NCBI RefSeq assembly: GCF_001439785.1
Contig: NZ_JYLI01000003.1
Span: 124,001-188,000 of the forward strand
DNA from: Pseudomonas poae
GTDB taxonomy: Bacteria > Pseudomonadota > Gammaproteobacteria > Pseudomonadales > Pseudomonadaceae
Length of the DNA stretch: 64,000 nucleotides
Direction of reading: 5' to 3'
This document shows positions 1 through 7,454 of the stretch, in pieces (position 1 is the stretch's first letter; every line of letters starts with the position of its first letter). Both the position numbers and the translations under genes were made by a program. The notes below the pieces were generated by a model. That model was not told where the DNA came from and did no database searches. It saw nothing but the letters and a program-made list of their open reading frames with translations.

Positions 1-1
1 G

Positions 2-913
2 CTCGAAGGCGAGCGCGACAAGTTGCTGAAGATGGAGTCCCTGCTGCACCAGCGCGTCATTGGCCAGGACGAGGCGGTGGTGGCGGTCTCCAACGCGGTG
101 CGGCGTTCGCGCGCGGGGTTGTCCGATCCTAATCGTCCGAGCGGCTCGTTCATGTTCCTGGGCCCCACCGGTGTGGGGAAGACCGAGCTGTGCAAGGCAC
201 TGGCGGAGTTCCTGTTCGATACCGAAGAGGCCATGGTGCGCATCGACATGTCCGAGTTCATGGAGAAGCATTCGGTGGCGCGCCTGATCGGCGCACCGCC
301 AGGCTACGTGGGCTATGAGGAGGGTGGTTACCTGACCGAAGCCGTGCGGCGCAAGCCTTACTCGGTGATCCTGCTGGATGAGGTGGAGAAGGCGCACCCG
401 GATGTGTTCAACATCCTGCTGCAGGTGCTCGAAGACGGCCGCCTGACCGACAGTCACGGGCGTACCGTGGACTTTCGCAACACGGTGATCGTGATGACCT
501 CCAACCTGGGCTCGGCGCAGATCCAGGAATTGGTGGGTGATCGCGAAGCCCAGCGTGCGGCGGTCATGGATGCTCTGACCACGCACTTCCGCCCGGAATT
601 TATCAACCGGGTCGATGAAGTGGTGATCTTCGAGCCATTGGCGCGGGATCAGATCGCCGGCATTACCGAGATCCAGTTGGGTCGCCTGCGTGGGCGTCTG
701 GCCGAGCGTGAACTGTCGCTGCAACTGAGCCGAGAGGCGTTGGACAAGCTGATCGCGGTCGGTTACGACCCGGTGTATGGTGCGCGGCCGCTCAAACGTG
801 CCATCCAGCGCTGGATCGAGAACCCGCTGGCGCAGTTGATCCTGTCGGGCAGCTTCATGCCCGGCACCAGCGTCGAGGCAACGGTGGAGAACGACGAAAT
901 CGTTTTCCATTAA
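2..913 (+). CDS. clpB: ATP-dependent chaperone ClpB, C-terminal part
   Basis: This is the 3' end of a gene that begins before the window; the frame is open from base 2 and gives 303 residues ending at TAA. It holds the second AAA+ domain of a Hsp100 disaggregase: the RVIGQDEAV entry motif, Walker [10 protein letters not shown], Walker [14 protein letters not shown], the pore-loop GYVGYEEGG, sensor-1 TSNLG and the C-terminal D2-small domain with [10 protein letters not shown]. ClpB works as a cytoplasmic hexamer with DnaK to pull proteins out of aggregates. ClpB is preferred over ClpA or ClpC because of the [10 protein letters not shown] end without a long tail. The upstream heat-shock promoter is outside the window. 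A terminator follows at once. Confidence 0.95.
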   Translation, partial: LEGERDKLLKMESLLHQRVIGQDEAVVAVSNAVRRSRAGLSDPNRPSGSFMFLGPTGVGKTELCKALAEFLFDTEEAMVRIDMSEFMEKHSVARLIGAPPGYVGYEEGGYLTEAVRRKPYSVILLDEVEKAHPDVFNILLQVLEDGRLTDSHGRTVDFRNTVIVMTSNLGSAQIQELVGDREAQRAAVMDALTTHFRPEFINRVDEVVIFEPLARDQIAGITEIQLGRLRGRLAERELSLQLSREALDKLIAVGYDPVYGARPLKRAIQRWIENPLAQLILSGSFMPGTSVEATVENDEIVFH

Positions 914-937
914 GGCCGGCCCGTACGCAAATAAAGA

Positions 938-966
938 AAGGCTCCGCATTGCGGGGCCTTTTTTTT
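938..966 (+). terminator. Rho-independent terminator of clpB
   Basis: The stem AAGGCTCCGC / GCGGGGCCTT with a three-base loop (ATT) is followed by a run of eight or more T. It lies about 25 bases after the clpB stop codon. Confidence 0.9.
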
Positions 967-1098
967 CGATAGGGCGTTGAACTGTAAGGCAAAGGCTTGT
1001 AAAGTGCGCCCCGCAGCAATGTCAGCCCACGGGTTTCTTCCCCCCAGGAAGAAATCAGAAAGAAGCGCAAATCCTTGTCTTGAAAGCAATTTAAAGGG

Positions 1099-1126
1099 TT
1101 GACAGAGGTTTTTAAGATTGTAGAAT
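1099..1126 (+). promoter_or_regulatory. Strong sigma-70 promoter for the tRNA cluster
   Basis: A perfect -35 TTGACA (1099-1104) and a -10 TAGAAT (1121-1126) are separated by 16 bases. The -10 is followed by a GC-rich stretch, GCGCGCC. A GC-rich discriminator is typical of stringently controlled stable-RNA promoters. The first tRNA begins about 80 bases downstream. The rest of the 914-1209 gap holds only the clpB terminator and this leader. Confidence 0.8.
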
Positions 1127-1209
1127 AGCGCGCCTCAGAGGCACTAACGTAGCGATACGGGCAGGGCTGAAGAGGAAGTTACATCGCAGTAAAATTTGAA
1201 ATATGCAGT

Positions 1210-1285
1210 TCCGTGATAGCTCAGTCGGTAGAGCAAATGACTGTTAATCATTGGGTCCCAGGTTCGAGTCCTGGTCACGGAGCCA
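1210..1285 (+). tRNA. tRNA-Asn (GTT)
   Basis: A 76-base cloverleaf starts TCCGTGA and closes with TCACGGA-G-CCA; the CCA is encoded. The anticodon loop CTGTTAA gives anticodon GTT. The D-arm GCTCAGTCGGTAGAGC and T-loop TTCGAGT are canonical. It is the first of four tRNAs in the cluster. Confidence 0.97.
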
Positions 1286-1294
1286 ATTTCAAAC

Positions 1295-1371
1295 CGGGGT
1301 ATAGCGCAGTCCGGTAGCGCGCCTGCTTTGGGAGCAGGATGTCGGGAGTTCGAATCCCCCTACCCCGACCA
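1295..1371 (+). tRNA. tRNA-Pro (TGG), copy 1
   Basis: A 77-base cloverleaf has a perfect seven-pair acceptor stem (CGGGGTA / TACCCCG), encoded CCA and anticodon TGG in the loop CTTTGGGAG. It lies nine bases after tRNA-Asn in the same transcript. The T stem carries an A52-C62 mismatch. A near-identical second copy lies at 1547-1623. Confidence 0.97.
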
Positions 1372-1376
1372 TATTT

Positions 1377-1452
1377 GGGTCGTTAGCTCAGTTGGTAGAG
1401 CAGTTGGCTTTTAACCAATTGGTCGTAGGTTCGAATCCCACACGACCCACCA
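1377..1452 (+). tRNA. tRNA-Lys (TTT)
   Basis: A 76-base cloverleaf with acceptor GGGTCGT / ACGACCC, encoded CCA and anticodon TTT within GGCTTTTAACC. It lies five bases after tRNA-Pro copy 1 and is the last tRNA before an internal terminator. Confidence 0.97.
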
Positions 1453-1517
1453 TTTTTGAGACCAGTTAACGCTGGAATCGAATCTTAAGATCAGAGGCCA
1501 AAAGCGCTGATCGAAGA

Positions 1518-1544
1518 AGGCGACTGAAAGGTCGCCTTTTTTTT
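1518..1544 (+). terminator. Terminator between tRNA-Lys and tRNA-Pro copy 2
   Basis: The stem AGGCGAC / GTCGCCT with a short TGAAAG loop is followed by eight T. It should separate the Asn-Pro-Lys unit from the second tRNA-Pro, or allow only part of the transcription to reach it. Confidence 0.85.
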
Positions 1545-1546
1545 AC

Positions 1547-1623
1547 CGGGGTATAGCGCAGTCCGGTAGCGCGCCTGCTTTGGGAGCAGGATGTCAGGAG
1601 TTCGAATCCCCTTACCCCGACCA
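1547..1623 (+). tRNA. tRNA-Pro (TGG), copy 2
   Basis: A 77-base tRNA identical to copy 1 except for two T-stem bases: pair 49-65 is G-C in copy 1 and A-T here, a compensatory change. Acceptor, anticodon TGG and encoded CCA are intact. It starts only two bases after the T run of the terminator, so there is no room for a separate promoter; it probably depends on read-through and processing. Confidence 0.96.
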
Positions 1624-1628
1624 TATTA

Positions 1629-1664
1629 AAAGTCCTCGTATCGAAAGATACGGGGATTTTTTTT
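1629..1664 (+). terminator. Terminator of the tRNA cluster
   Basis: The stem TCCTCGTATC / GATACGGGGA around a GAAA tetraloop is followed by eight T. It lies directly after the second tRNA-Pro. Confidence 0.9.
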
Positions 1665-1698
1665 GTGCGCGCGAATCCTGAGCTCGCTGCAAAGCACA

Positions 1699-1788
1699 TG
1701 TGGGAGCGGGCTTGCCCGCGAATGCGGTGGTTCAGTCACAGCTGTACTGACTGACACAGCGCATACGCGAGCAAGCCCGCTTCTGCAC
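1699..1788. repeat. REPIN-type paired REP palindromes
   Basis: Two inverted REP units face each other about 45 bases apart: one with GGGAGCGGGCTTGCCCGCG, the other with GAGCAAGCCCGCTT. This is the usual intergenic repeat of fluorescent pseudomonads. It lies between the tRNA cluster and the 3' end of ndh and could stabilise or end the ndh transcript. Confidence 0.85.
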
Positions 1789-1813
1789 TCAGGTCTCCTT
1801 CAAGACCTGGTTA

Positions 1814-3112
1814 TTAATGCAATTTAAGACGCGGCTCCGTACCCCGCCCGATCTTGCTGCCCAACATCAACATCGCCGTACGAAAGAACCCATACAGCGC
1901 CACCTGGTGCATGCGGTACAGCGACACATAGAACATGCGCGCCAGCCAGCCTTCCAGCATCACGCTGCCGGTCAGGTTGCCCATCAAGTTGCCCACCGCC
2001 GAGAACCGCGACAGCGAGATCAGCGAACCGTAGTCGGTGTATGTGTAGTGGGGCAGGTCCTTGCCGTCGATCCGCAGCTTCAGCGATTTCGCTAGCAGGG
2101 ACGCCTGCTGGTGAGCCGCCTGCGCACGCGGCGGCACGTTGCGATCGGTGCCCGGTTGCGGGCAGGCGGCGCAGTCACCGAAGGCGAAGATGTTTTCATC
2201 GCGGGTGGTCTGCAGGGTTGGCAGCACTTGCAACTGATTGATGCGGTTGGTCTCCAGCCCGTCAATCTCCTTGAGAAAGGCCGGTGCGCGAATGCCAGCT
2301 GCCCACACCTTGAGGCTCGCAGGAATTGCCTGGCCGCTGCTGGTGATCAGTGCGTCAGCGGTCACTTCGCTTACCGCTGCATTGGTCAGCACCGTCACGC
2401 CGAGCTTCTCCAGGGTTTTATGCACAGGCGCGCCGATGCGTTCCGGCAGTGCTGGCAATACCCGCGGTCCGGCTTCGATCAGGGTGATGTGCATGTTTTC
2501 CGGCTTGATCCGGTCCAGGCCATAGGCGGCCAGTTCGTGGGCGGCGTTATGCAGCTCGGCCGCCAGCTCCACCCCGGTGGCACCGGCGCCGACGATGGCG
2601 ACGCTGATTTGCTCAACGGCATCGGTCTGCCCGGCATGGGCGCGCAGGTAGTGATTGAGCAACTGTTGGTGAAAGCGCTCGGCCTGTTTGCGTGTGTCGA
2701 GGAACAGGCAGTGCTGCGCTGCGCCTTCGGTGCCGAAATCGTTGGTGGTGCTGCCGACTGCAATCACCAGGCTGTCATAACCCAGCACGCGTGCCGGCAC
2801 CAGCTCACGACCTTCTTCGTCGAGGGTGGCGGCCAGCTGGATTTTTTTCTGCTCACGGTCGAGGCCGCTCATGCGGCCCAGTTGGAACTCGAAGTGATTC
2901 CATTTGGCCTGGGCGACGTAATTGAGTTCGTCTTCCGAAGAGTTCAGCGAGCCGGCCGCGACTTCGTGCAGCAGCGGTTTCCAGATATGGGTCAGGTTGG
3001 TATCCACCAGGGTGATGCTGGCGGTGCCGCGCTTGCCTAGCGTCTTGCCCAGGCGGGTCGCCAACTCAAGGCCGCCGGCGCCGCCGCCGACGATGATAAT
3101 ACGATGGGTCAT
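1814..3112 (-). CDS. ndh: Type II NADH dehydrogenase (NDH-2)
   Basis: A 432-residue, single-subunit, non-proton-pumping NADH:quinone oxidoreductase of the inner membrane face. The N-terminus MTHRIIIVGGGAGGLELA is the FAD-binding dinucleotide fold (GxGxxG); the second fold VAIVGAGATGVELAAEL (around residues 170-190) binds NADH. The motif FAFGDCAACP near residue 310 closes the FAD site. The C-terminal 60 residues are amphipathic or hydrophobic, as expected for membrane attachment. I chose the ATG at 3112; an in-frame TTG five codons upstream is open but less likely. No strong Shine-Dalgarno is visible. It stands alone on the minus strand, 150 bases after the gene at 3263. Confidence 0.92.
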   Translation of the reverse strand: MTHRIIIVGGGAGGLELATRLGKTLGKRGTASITLVDTNLTHIWKPLLHEVAAGSLNSSEDELNYVAQAKWNHFEFQLGRMSGLDREQKKIQLAATLDEEGRELVPARVLGYDSLVIAVGSTTNDFGTEGAAQHCLFLDTRKQAERFHQQLLNHYLRAHAGQTDAVEQISVAIVGAGATGVELAAELHNAAHELAAYGLDRIKPENMHITLIEAGPRVLPALPERIGAPVHKTLEKLGVTVLTNAAVSEVTADALITSSGQAIPASLKVWAAGIRAPAFLKEIDGLETNRINQLQVLPTLQTTRDENIFAFGDCAACPQPGTDRNVPPRAQAAHQQASLLAKSLKLRIDGKDLPHYTYTDYGSLISLSRFSAVGNLMGNLTGSVMLEGWLARMFYVSLYRMHQVALYGFFRTAMLMLGSKIGRGTEPRLKLH

Positions 3113-3262
3113 GGGGATATCTCGCAAGGCTAAAGGAAATCGGAGCAGTTACCCTCGCGAGCGCCAGGCAGCTCATAGCGTCAGGTAACTCAAAAAGGCA
3201 GATGGGCATACAAGCCTCGTCTGGTAGACGTTGCAAATGGGCGCCACGTTACAGGCGCGGTT

Positions 3263-3892
3263 TCAGAGGCTGATGCCCACATCGAACACTATGCTGCGCC
3301 CCAGATTGTTGCGCAAGAAATCCGGGGCGTCTGGGTGGGCGAACAGCACGCGGGCAAATGTCGGCCCCACCAGCGACAGTGAGCGCCAGCCCTGACGCAG
3401 GTATTCGGTTGGCGGAGGAAAGTGGCTGTTGAGGTCCAGCACTTCGCGTTTGAGGCTGGTGAACGCGACAATATCCAGCTCGCCCAGGTCCATGCCGCGC
3501 TCTTTATAGTTAAGCGCTTTTTTGCGCAGTGTCGGCGCCAGCCGCAGCAGGAACTCATGGGCGGGAATGCGTCGCGGCTTGGCCTCGCGCCGCACCAATT
3601 GGCTGAGGGAAAACGCACTGCGCCGGCGCAGTACTTCATCGCGCCACTCATCATTAAGGCGCCGTCCCTGATCGAGCACGAAGAACACCTCGAAACTGGC
3701 GTCACGAAACAGCACGTCCGGAGGCTCCTGCCCGGCGGCGTGAAACTCTTCGGCACGGAAGGGCACGTTCAGGCCTTGCAGCAGGCGCTGGCAGACCCAA
3801 CGCTCACGCTCCCATTTGCGTGCATTGGACAGAAAAGCATTGGCTTGTTCGGCCGCCACGGTGAGCAGGCGCAAATAATCTGAGTCGTCCAT
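3263..3892 (-). CDS. DUF1780 family protein (putative endonuclease-like)
   Basis: A 209-residue cytoplasmic protein without signal peptide or membrane segment. It resembles the pseudomonad family called DUF1780, which has been suggested to share a restriction-endonuclease-like core. Charged segments such as RKWERERWVCQRLL and the DVLFRDASFEVFFVLDQGR region would fit such a core, but I cannot assign catalytic residues with certainty. It follows yacG by 55 bases on the same strand, and a gene of this type accompanies coaE-yacG in other pseudomonads. Function is unknown. Confidence 0.7.
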   Translation of the reverse strand: MDDSDYLRLLTVAAEQANAFLSNARKWERERWVCQRLLQGLNVPFRAEEFHAAGQEPPDVLFRDASFEVFFVLDQGRRLNDEWRDEVLRRRSAFSLSQLVRREAKPRRIPAHEFLLRLAPTLRKKALNYKERGMDLGELDIVAFTSLKREVLDLNSHFPPPTEYLRQGWRSLSLVGPTFARVLFAHPDAPDFLRNNLGRSIVFDVGISL

Positions 3893-3947
3893 ACCTGCAG
3901 CTTAGCGTTCAAACGATGACCGCAGGAAGTCCCACTTTTATGCGACC

Positions 3948-4148
3948 TCAATGGCGCGGCGTCAGATCCTCGGAGAACAGCTCGTCTTCGGCATCTGGCG
4001 CCACCGGAATCTTGTGTTCTTCTGCAGCCCAGGCGCCCAGGTCGATGAGTTTGCAGCGGTCCGAGCAGAACGGCCGGTTGAGGTTGGTCGCTTTCCATTC
4101 CACGGGGGCGCCGCAGGTTGGGCAGTCGACGGTCAAGGGTTGGCTCAT
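3948..4148 (-). CDS. yacG: DNA gyrase inhibitor YacG
   Basis: A 66-residue zinc-finger protein with four cysteines, C9-PT-C12 and C28-SDR-C32, followed by the conserved [14 protein letters not shown] helix. In E. coli YacG binds GyrB through its C-terminal part and inhibits gyrase. The acidic tail ([11 protein letters not shown]) fits the family. The ATG overlaps the coaE stop as ATGA, so translation is probably coupled to coaE. The length is normal. Confidence 0.93.
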   Translation of the reverse strand: MSQPLTVDCPTCGAPVEWKATNLNRPFCSDRCKLIDLGAWAAEEHKIPVAPDAEDELFSEDLTPRH

Positions 4149-4768
4149 GATCGGCCTCCACGCAAAGTAAGGTAAAAGTGGTGCAGTCGCTCGACTTCGC
4201 CGTGCAACCAGGCGAGGTCCTGGTCATTGACCAGCACGTCATCGGCATGGTTCAGGCGGTCTTCGCGGCTGGACTGGGCCTTGAGAATTGCCTGCACCTG
4301 TTGTTCGCTGATGCCGTCGCGCTGCAGGGTACGCTGAATCTGCAGCGATTGCGGCACGTCGATCACCAGGATGCGCTGAGTCATGCTGTACTGCCCGGAT
4401 TCGATCAACAGTGGCGACACCAGAATGGCGTAGGGCGACTGCGCACGCGCCAGGTGGCTGCGGATTTCCTCGGCGATCAACGGGTGCAGCAGGGCCTCCA
4501 GCCAGAGGCGTTGCTCGGGAACCTCAAAGATCAGCTTGCGCAATGCCGCACGGTCCAGCTTGCCGTCCGGCATCAACACGCCGGCACCAAAGTGTTCGGC
4601 GATGCGTGCCAGCGCCGGTCGGCCTGGCTCGACCACCCAGCGGGCGGCGTGGTCGGCGTCGACCAGGTCGATGCCCAGGTCGATAAAGTGTTGGGCCGCC
4701 GCGCTTTTACCGCTGCCGATGCCGCCGGTGAGGCCGAGAATCCAGGGTGTTGCGACAGAAGGGGTCAT
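4145..4768 (-). CDS. coaE: Dephospho-CoA kinase
   Basis: A 207-residue P-loop kinase that performs the last step of coenzyme A synthesis, phosphorylating the ribose 3'-OH of dephospho-CoA. The Walker [12 protein letters not shown] (residues 12-22), the substrate motif [13 protein letters not shown] and the lid region [14 protein letters not shown] are all present. The ATG (4768) overlaps the pilD stop as ATGA and its own TGA overlaps the yacG ATG the same way. The frame stays open far upstream inside pilD, but the CoaE homology begins at this ATG. Confidence 0.95.
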   Translation of the reverse strand: MTPSVATPWILGLTGGIGSGKSAAAQHFIDLGIDLVDADHAARWVVEPGRPALARIAEHFGAGVLMPDGKLDRAALRKLIFEVPEQRLWLEALLHPLIAEEIRSHLARAQSPYAILVSPLLIESGQYSMTQRILVIDVPQSLQIQRTLQRDGISEQQVQAILKAQSSREDRLNHADDVLVNDQDLAWLHGEVERLHHFYLTLRGGRS

Positions 4769-5631
4769 CTGAAACCGACGAACTGCAAATAGAAGTCGGT
4801 TATTTGACCACCCCAGAGCAGCGCAATCCAGCCGGCAATTGCCAGATACGGACCAAAAGGTATCGGCGTGGAGGCCTGTGTGTTCTTCAGGCGCATCAGG
4901 ATCAGCCCCGCAGCCACGCCCAGCAGCGATGAAAGCAACAGCGTCATCGGCAGGATCTGCCAGCCGCCCCAGGCGCCGAGCAGGGCCAACAGCTTGAAGT
5001 CGCCGTAGCCCATGCCGTCCTTGCCGGTTGCCAGTTTGAACAGCCAGAACAGAGTCCACAGGCTCATATAGCCAAACACCGCACCCCAGAATGCCTCGGG
5101 CAGTGTCACCAGCAGGTCGAAGCTGTTGCCGATCAGTCCCAGCCACAGCAGCGGCAGCACCAGCACGTCCGGGAGCAATTGATGATCCACATCGATCAGG
5201 CTCACAGCCAGCAGTCCCCAGCTCAACACCATCACGGCGCCTGCCTGCCAACCGAAACCGAAATGCCACGCGACCATGGCCGAGAGCACGGCGCATGCCA
5301 GCTCGGTAAACGGATAGCGCGCACTGATCGGGTGGCTACAGCGGGCGCAGCGCCCCCTGAGCATCAGGTAGCTCAGCAGCGGAATATTTTCCCAGGGCCG
5401 AATCGGATGATCGCAGTGAGGACAGCAGGAGTTAGGGTGCATCAGGTTGTACGTCGGCCCGGCCGGTTCGGCGGGCATGCCAAGCATCTCGCGGGACTGC
5501 TCGCGCCAGTCTCGTTCGAGCATCGTTGGCAGGCGCCACACCAGCACATTGAGGAAACTGCCGACGACAAGGCCGAGTACCGCCGCCATGGCGACAAAGG
5601 CCCAGGGCTGCTCAGTCATCAGCAGGTTCAA
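4765..5631 (-). CDS. pilD: Type IV prepilin peptidase / N-methyltransferase
   Basis: A 288-residue polytopic inner-membrane enzyme that cleaves the leader of type IV prepilins and type II pseudopilins after Gly-1 and methylates the new Phe+1. The zinc motif CCPHC...CARC lies in the first cytoplasmic loop. The two catalytic aspartates sit in [10 protein letters not shown] and GMGYGDFK, as in aspartic GXGD peptidases. Eight or so membrane segments are evident. The first possible start is a TTG overlapping the pilC stop (TTGA); an ATG four codons later (5619) is an equally good alternative, and neither has a strong ribosome binding site. All parts look intact. Confidence 0.92.
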   Translation of the reverse strand: MNLLMTEQPWAFVAMAAVLGLVVGSFLNVLVWRLPTMLERDWREQSREMLGMPAEPAGPTYNLMHPNSCCPHCDHPIRPWENIPLLSYLMLRGRCARCSHPISARYPFTELACAVLSAMVAWHFGFGWQAGAVMVLSWGLLAVSLIDVDHQLLPDVLVLPLLWLGLIGNSFDLLVTLPEAFWGAVFGYMSLWTLFWLFKLATGKDGMGYGDFKLLALLGAWGGWQILPMTLLLSSLLGVAAGLILMRLKNTQASTPIPFGPYLAIAGWIALLWGGQITDFYLQFVGFR

Positions 5632-6836
5632 AACGCGGTACCCAGCTGGAACACCGGCAGGTACATGGCGATCACCAGCGCCCCGACGATGCCGCCCAGC
5701 ACTACCATGATCAACGGCTCCATCAAGCTGGTGAGGTTGTCCACCTGGTTATCCACATCTGATTCGTAGTGGCTCGCCACCTTTTCGAGCATGTGGTCCA
5801 GGGTGCCGGACTCTTCGCCGATGGCAGTCATCTGGATTGACATACGCGGGAACAGCCCGCTGCTCGCCATGGACTGATGAAGTGGCATGCCCGTGGATAC
5901 ATCGTGACGCATATGCTCTATCGCCTGTTTGAACAACCCGTTGCCCACCGCGCCAGCCACTGACTCCAAGGCTTGTACCAACGGTACACCGGCGGCGAAG
6001 GTGGTTGAAAGCGTGCGGGCATAGCGGGCGACTGCGGATTTTTTCAGCAGTGTACCTGCCAGGGGAAGCTTCAACACACCGGCATCCAGCCGATGACGAA
6101 ATCCAGATGAGCTAAGGCAGGCGTGGCGCACCCCGAAAAAAACCGTCGCCAGCCCCAGCGCAATGAGCCACCAGGCCTGCTGCATGAACGCCGACAACGC
6201 GATGATCAGCAAGGTAAAGCCAGGCAGCGTGCCGTCGACCCCGGCGAACAACTGCTCGAACTGTGGCACCACGTGGATCAGCAGCACGCTGCACACGACG
6301 CTGGCGACCACGATAACTGCGATGGGGTAGGTCATCGCCTTCCTGATCCTGGCCTTGAGTTGCTCAGTCTTTTCCTGATGGACGGCCACGCGCTCCAGCA
6401 GCGTTTCCAGTGCGCCAGCCTGCTCGCCCGCCGCTATCAGGTTGCAGTACAAGTCATCGAAGTGGCGTGGCTGTTTACGCAATGCCTGCGCCAGGCTGTT
6501 ACCGGCGGCAACCTGCTGTTTCAAACCCTTGACCAGTGCCTGCATCTGCCGATTTTCAAAACCTTCGCTGATGATGTCGAAGGCTTGTAACAGCGCTATC
6601 CCGGCCTTGAGCAGCGTGGCCAGCTGGCGGGTAAAAAGCGCTATGTCCGATGGTTTGATCGGCTGGGTGAGGCCAGGCAGCCCTGGATACCGTTTACGCA
6701 CGCGGCCAGGGCTGACTCCCTGCTGGCGCAGTTGTGCCTTGACCAGCGCAGGGTTGTGCGCCGTGGTCTGCCCCGACACTCTGCGCCCTTTGCGATTGAT
6801 GCCTTCCCAGTCGTACGTCGTTGAAGCGTTGTTCAT
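5628..6836 (-). CDS. pilC: Type IV pilus assembly inner-membrane protein PilC
   Basis: A 402-residue GspF/PilC-family platform protein. Two homologous cytoplasmic T2SF helical domains (about 70-190 and 275-395) each precede membrane segments, for example AVIVVASVVCSVLLIHVV and MVVLGGIVGALVIAMYLPV. It contains the family motifs FTRQLATLLKAGI and EESGTLDHMLEKVA. PilC links the assembly motor to the growing pilus. I prefer the ATG at 6836, which has GGAA seven bases upstream, over the in-frame GTG at 6851. The motor gene pilB, usually directly upstream, is absent here. Confidence 0.9.
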   Translation of the reverse strand: MNNASTTYDWEGINRKGRRVSGQTTAHNPALVKAQLRQQGVSPGRVRKRYPGLPGLTQPIKPSDIALFTRQLATLLKAGIALLQAFDIISEGFENRQMQALVKGLKQQVAAGNSLAQALRKQPRHFDDLYCNLIAAGEQAGALETLLERVAVHQEKTEQLKARIRKAMTYPIAVIVVASVVCSVLLIHVVPQFEQLFAGVDGTLPGFTLLIIALSAFMQQAWWLIALGLATVFFGVRHACLSSSGFRHRLDAGVLKLPLAGTLLKKSAVARYARTLSTTFAAGVPLVQALESVAGAVGNGLFKQAIEHMRHDVSTGMPLHQSMASSGLFPRMSIQMTAIGEESGTLDHMLEKVASHYESDVDNQVDNLTSLMEPLIMVVLGGIVGALVIAMYLPVFQLGTAF

Positions 6837-7037
6837 GTCACGGTTCCGCACTCACGTCGTTGAAGACTTCCAGCTTAGTCACAGGAATGATGCTGGCAGG
6901 CTCGCTCCGGGAGGCAAAATGTCAGAATGTGCGACCAAGGCGCGATTGAGCGCCTGCGGATGAGTACACTGGCGCCGTTGCAAACTACGGGGCGCAGGAC
7001 GCGCCTTGTCATGGTTCTATTCTGGAGAGTGAATGTG

Positions 7038-7451
7038 ATGCGTCAAAAAGGCTTTACCTTGATCGAATTGCTCATCGTCGTGGCAATTATCGGCATTCTG
7101 GCCACCATCGGCCTGCCCATGTACACCACGCACCAGGCCAAGGCCAAATTCACGGCCGGGCTGGCTGAAATCAGCGCGTTGAAGGCCGGTTACGAAGACA
7201 CCCTGAACCAGGGGACCGTACCCACCATCGCCTTGATCGGCGGCACCAGCCCCACCGCCAACTGCAGGATCGACGTGACAGGCGACGTTGCCACCGGCAT
7301 CGGCTCCATCAGTTGCGAAATACTCGACGCCCCGGCGCCGGTGCTTGGCAAAAGCATTACCCTGACACGCAGCGCCACCGAAGGCTGGAAGTGTGTCACC
7401 ACCGCCGAGGCGAAATACGTCGCCAAAGGATGTGGCGTCACAGGGGCATAA
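7038..7451 (+). CDS. pilA: Type IV major pilin PilA
   Basis: A 137-residue prepilin. The short positively charged leader MRQKG is followed by FTLIELLIVVAIIGILATI, giving PilD cleavage between Gly5 and Phe6 and the conserved Glu at mature position 5. The globular part has four cysteines (76, 93, 119, 132), allowing two disulfides; the last forms a C-terminal loop ending GCGVTGA. A GGAG ten bases before the ATG serves as ribosome binding site; an in-frame GTG one codon upstream is possible. It is divergent from pilC and three bases upstream of the ligase gene. No sigma-54 promoter with correct spacing was found. Confidence 0.93.
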   Translation: MRQKGFTLIELLIVVAIIGILATIGLPMYTTHQAKAKFTAGLAEISALKAGYEDTLNQGTVPTIALIGGTSPTANCRIDVTGDVATGIGSISCEILDAPAPVLGKSITLTRSATEGWKCVTTAEAKYVAKGCGVTGA

Positions 7452-7454
7452 AGC

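Noticed and set aside
1210..1800. tRNA cluster as the attachment site of a genomic island
   Set aside because: The sequence after the tRNAs is a terminator, a REPIN and the core gene ndh; no integrase or repeated tRNA 3' end was seen beyond the second full tRNA-Pro.
4769..5296. In-frame upstream extension of coaE to 383 codons
   Set aside because: The extra part lies wholly inside pilD in another frame; CoaE homology begins at the ATG at 4768.
6970..6982. TGGCGCCGTTGCA upstream of pilA resembles a sigma-54 (-24/-12) promoter
   Set aside because: The GG and GC doublets are separated by seven bases, not the required ten, so RNA polymerase with sigma-54 should not use it.
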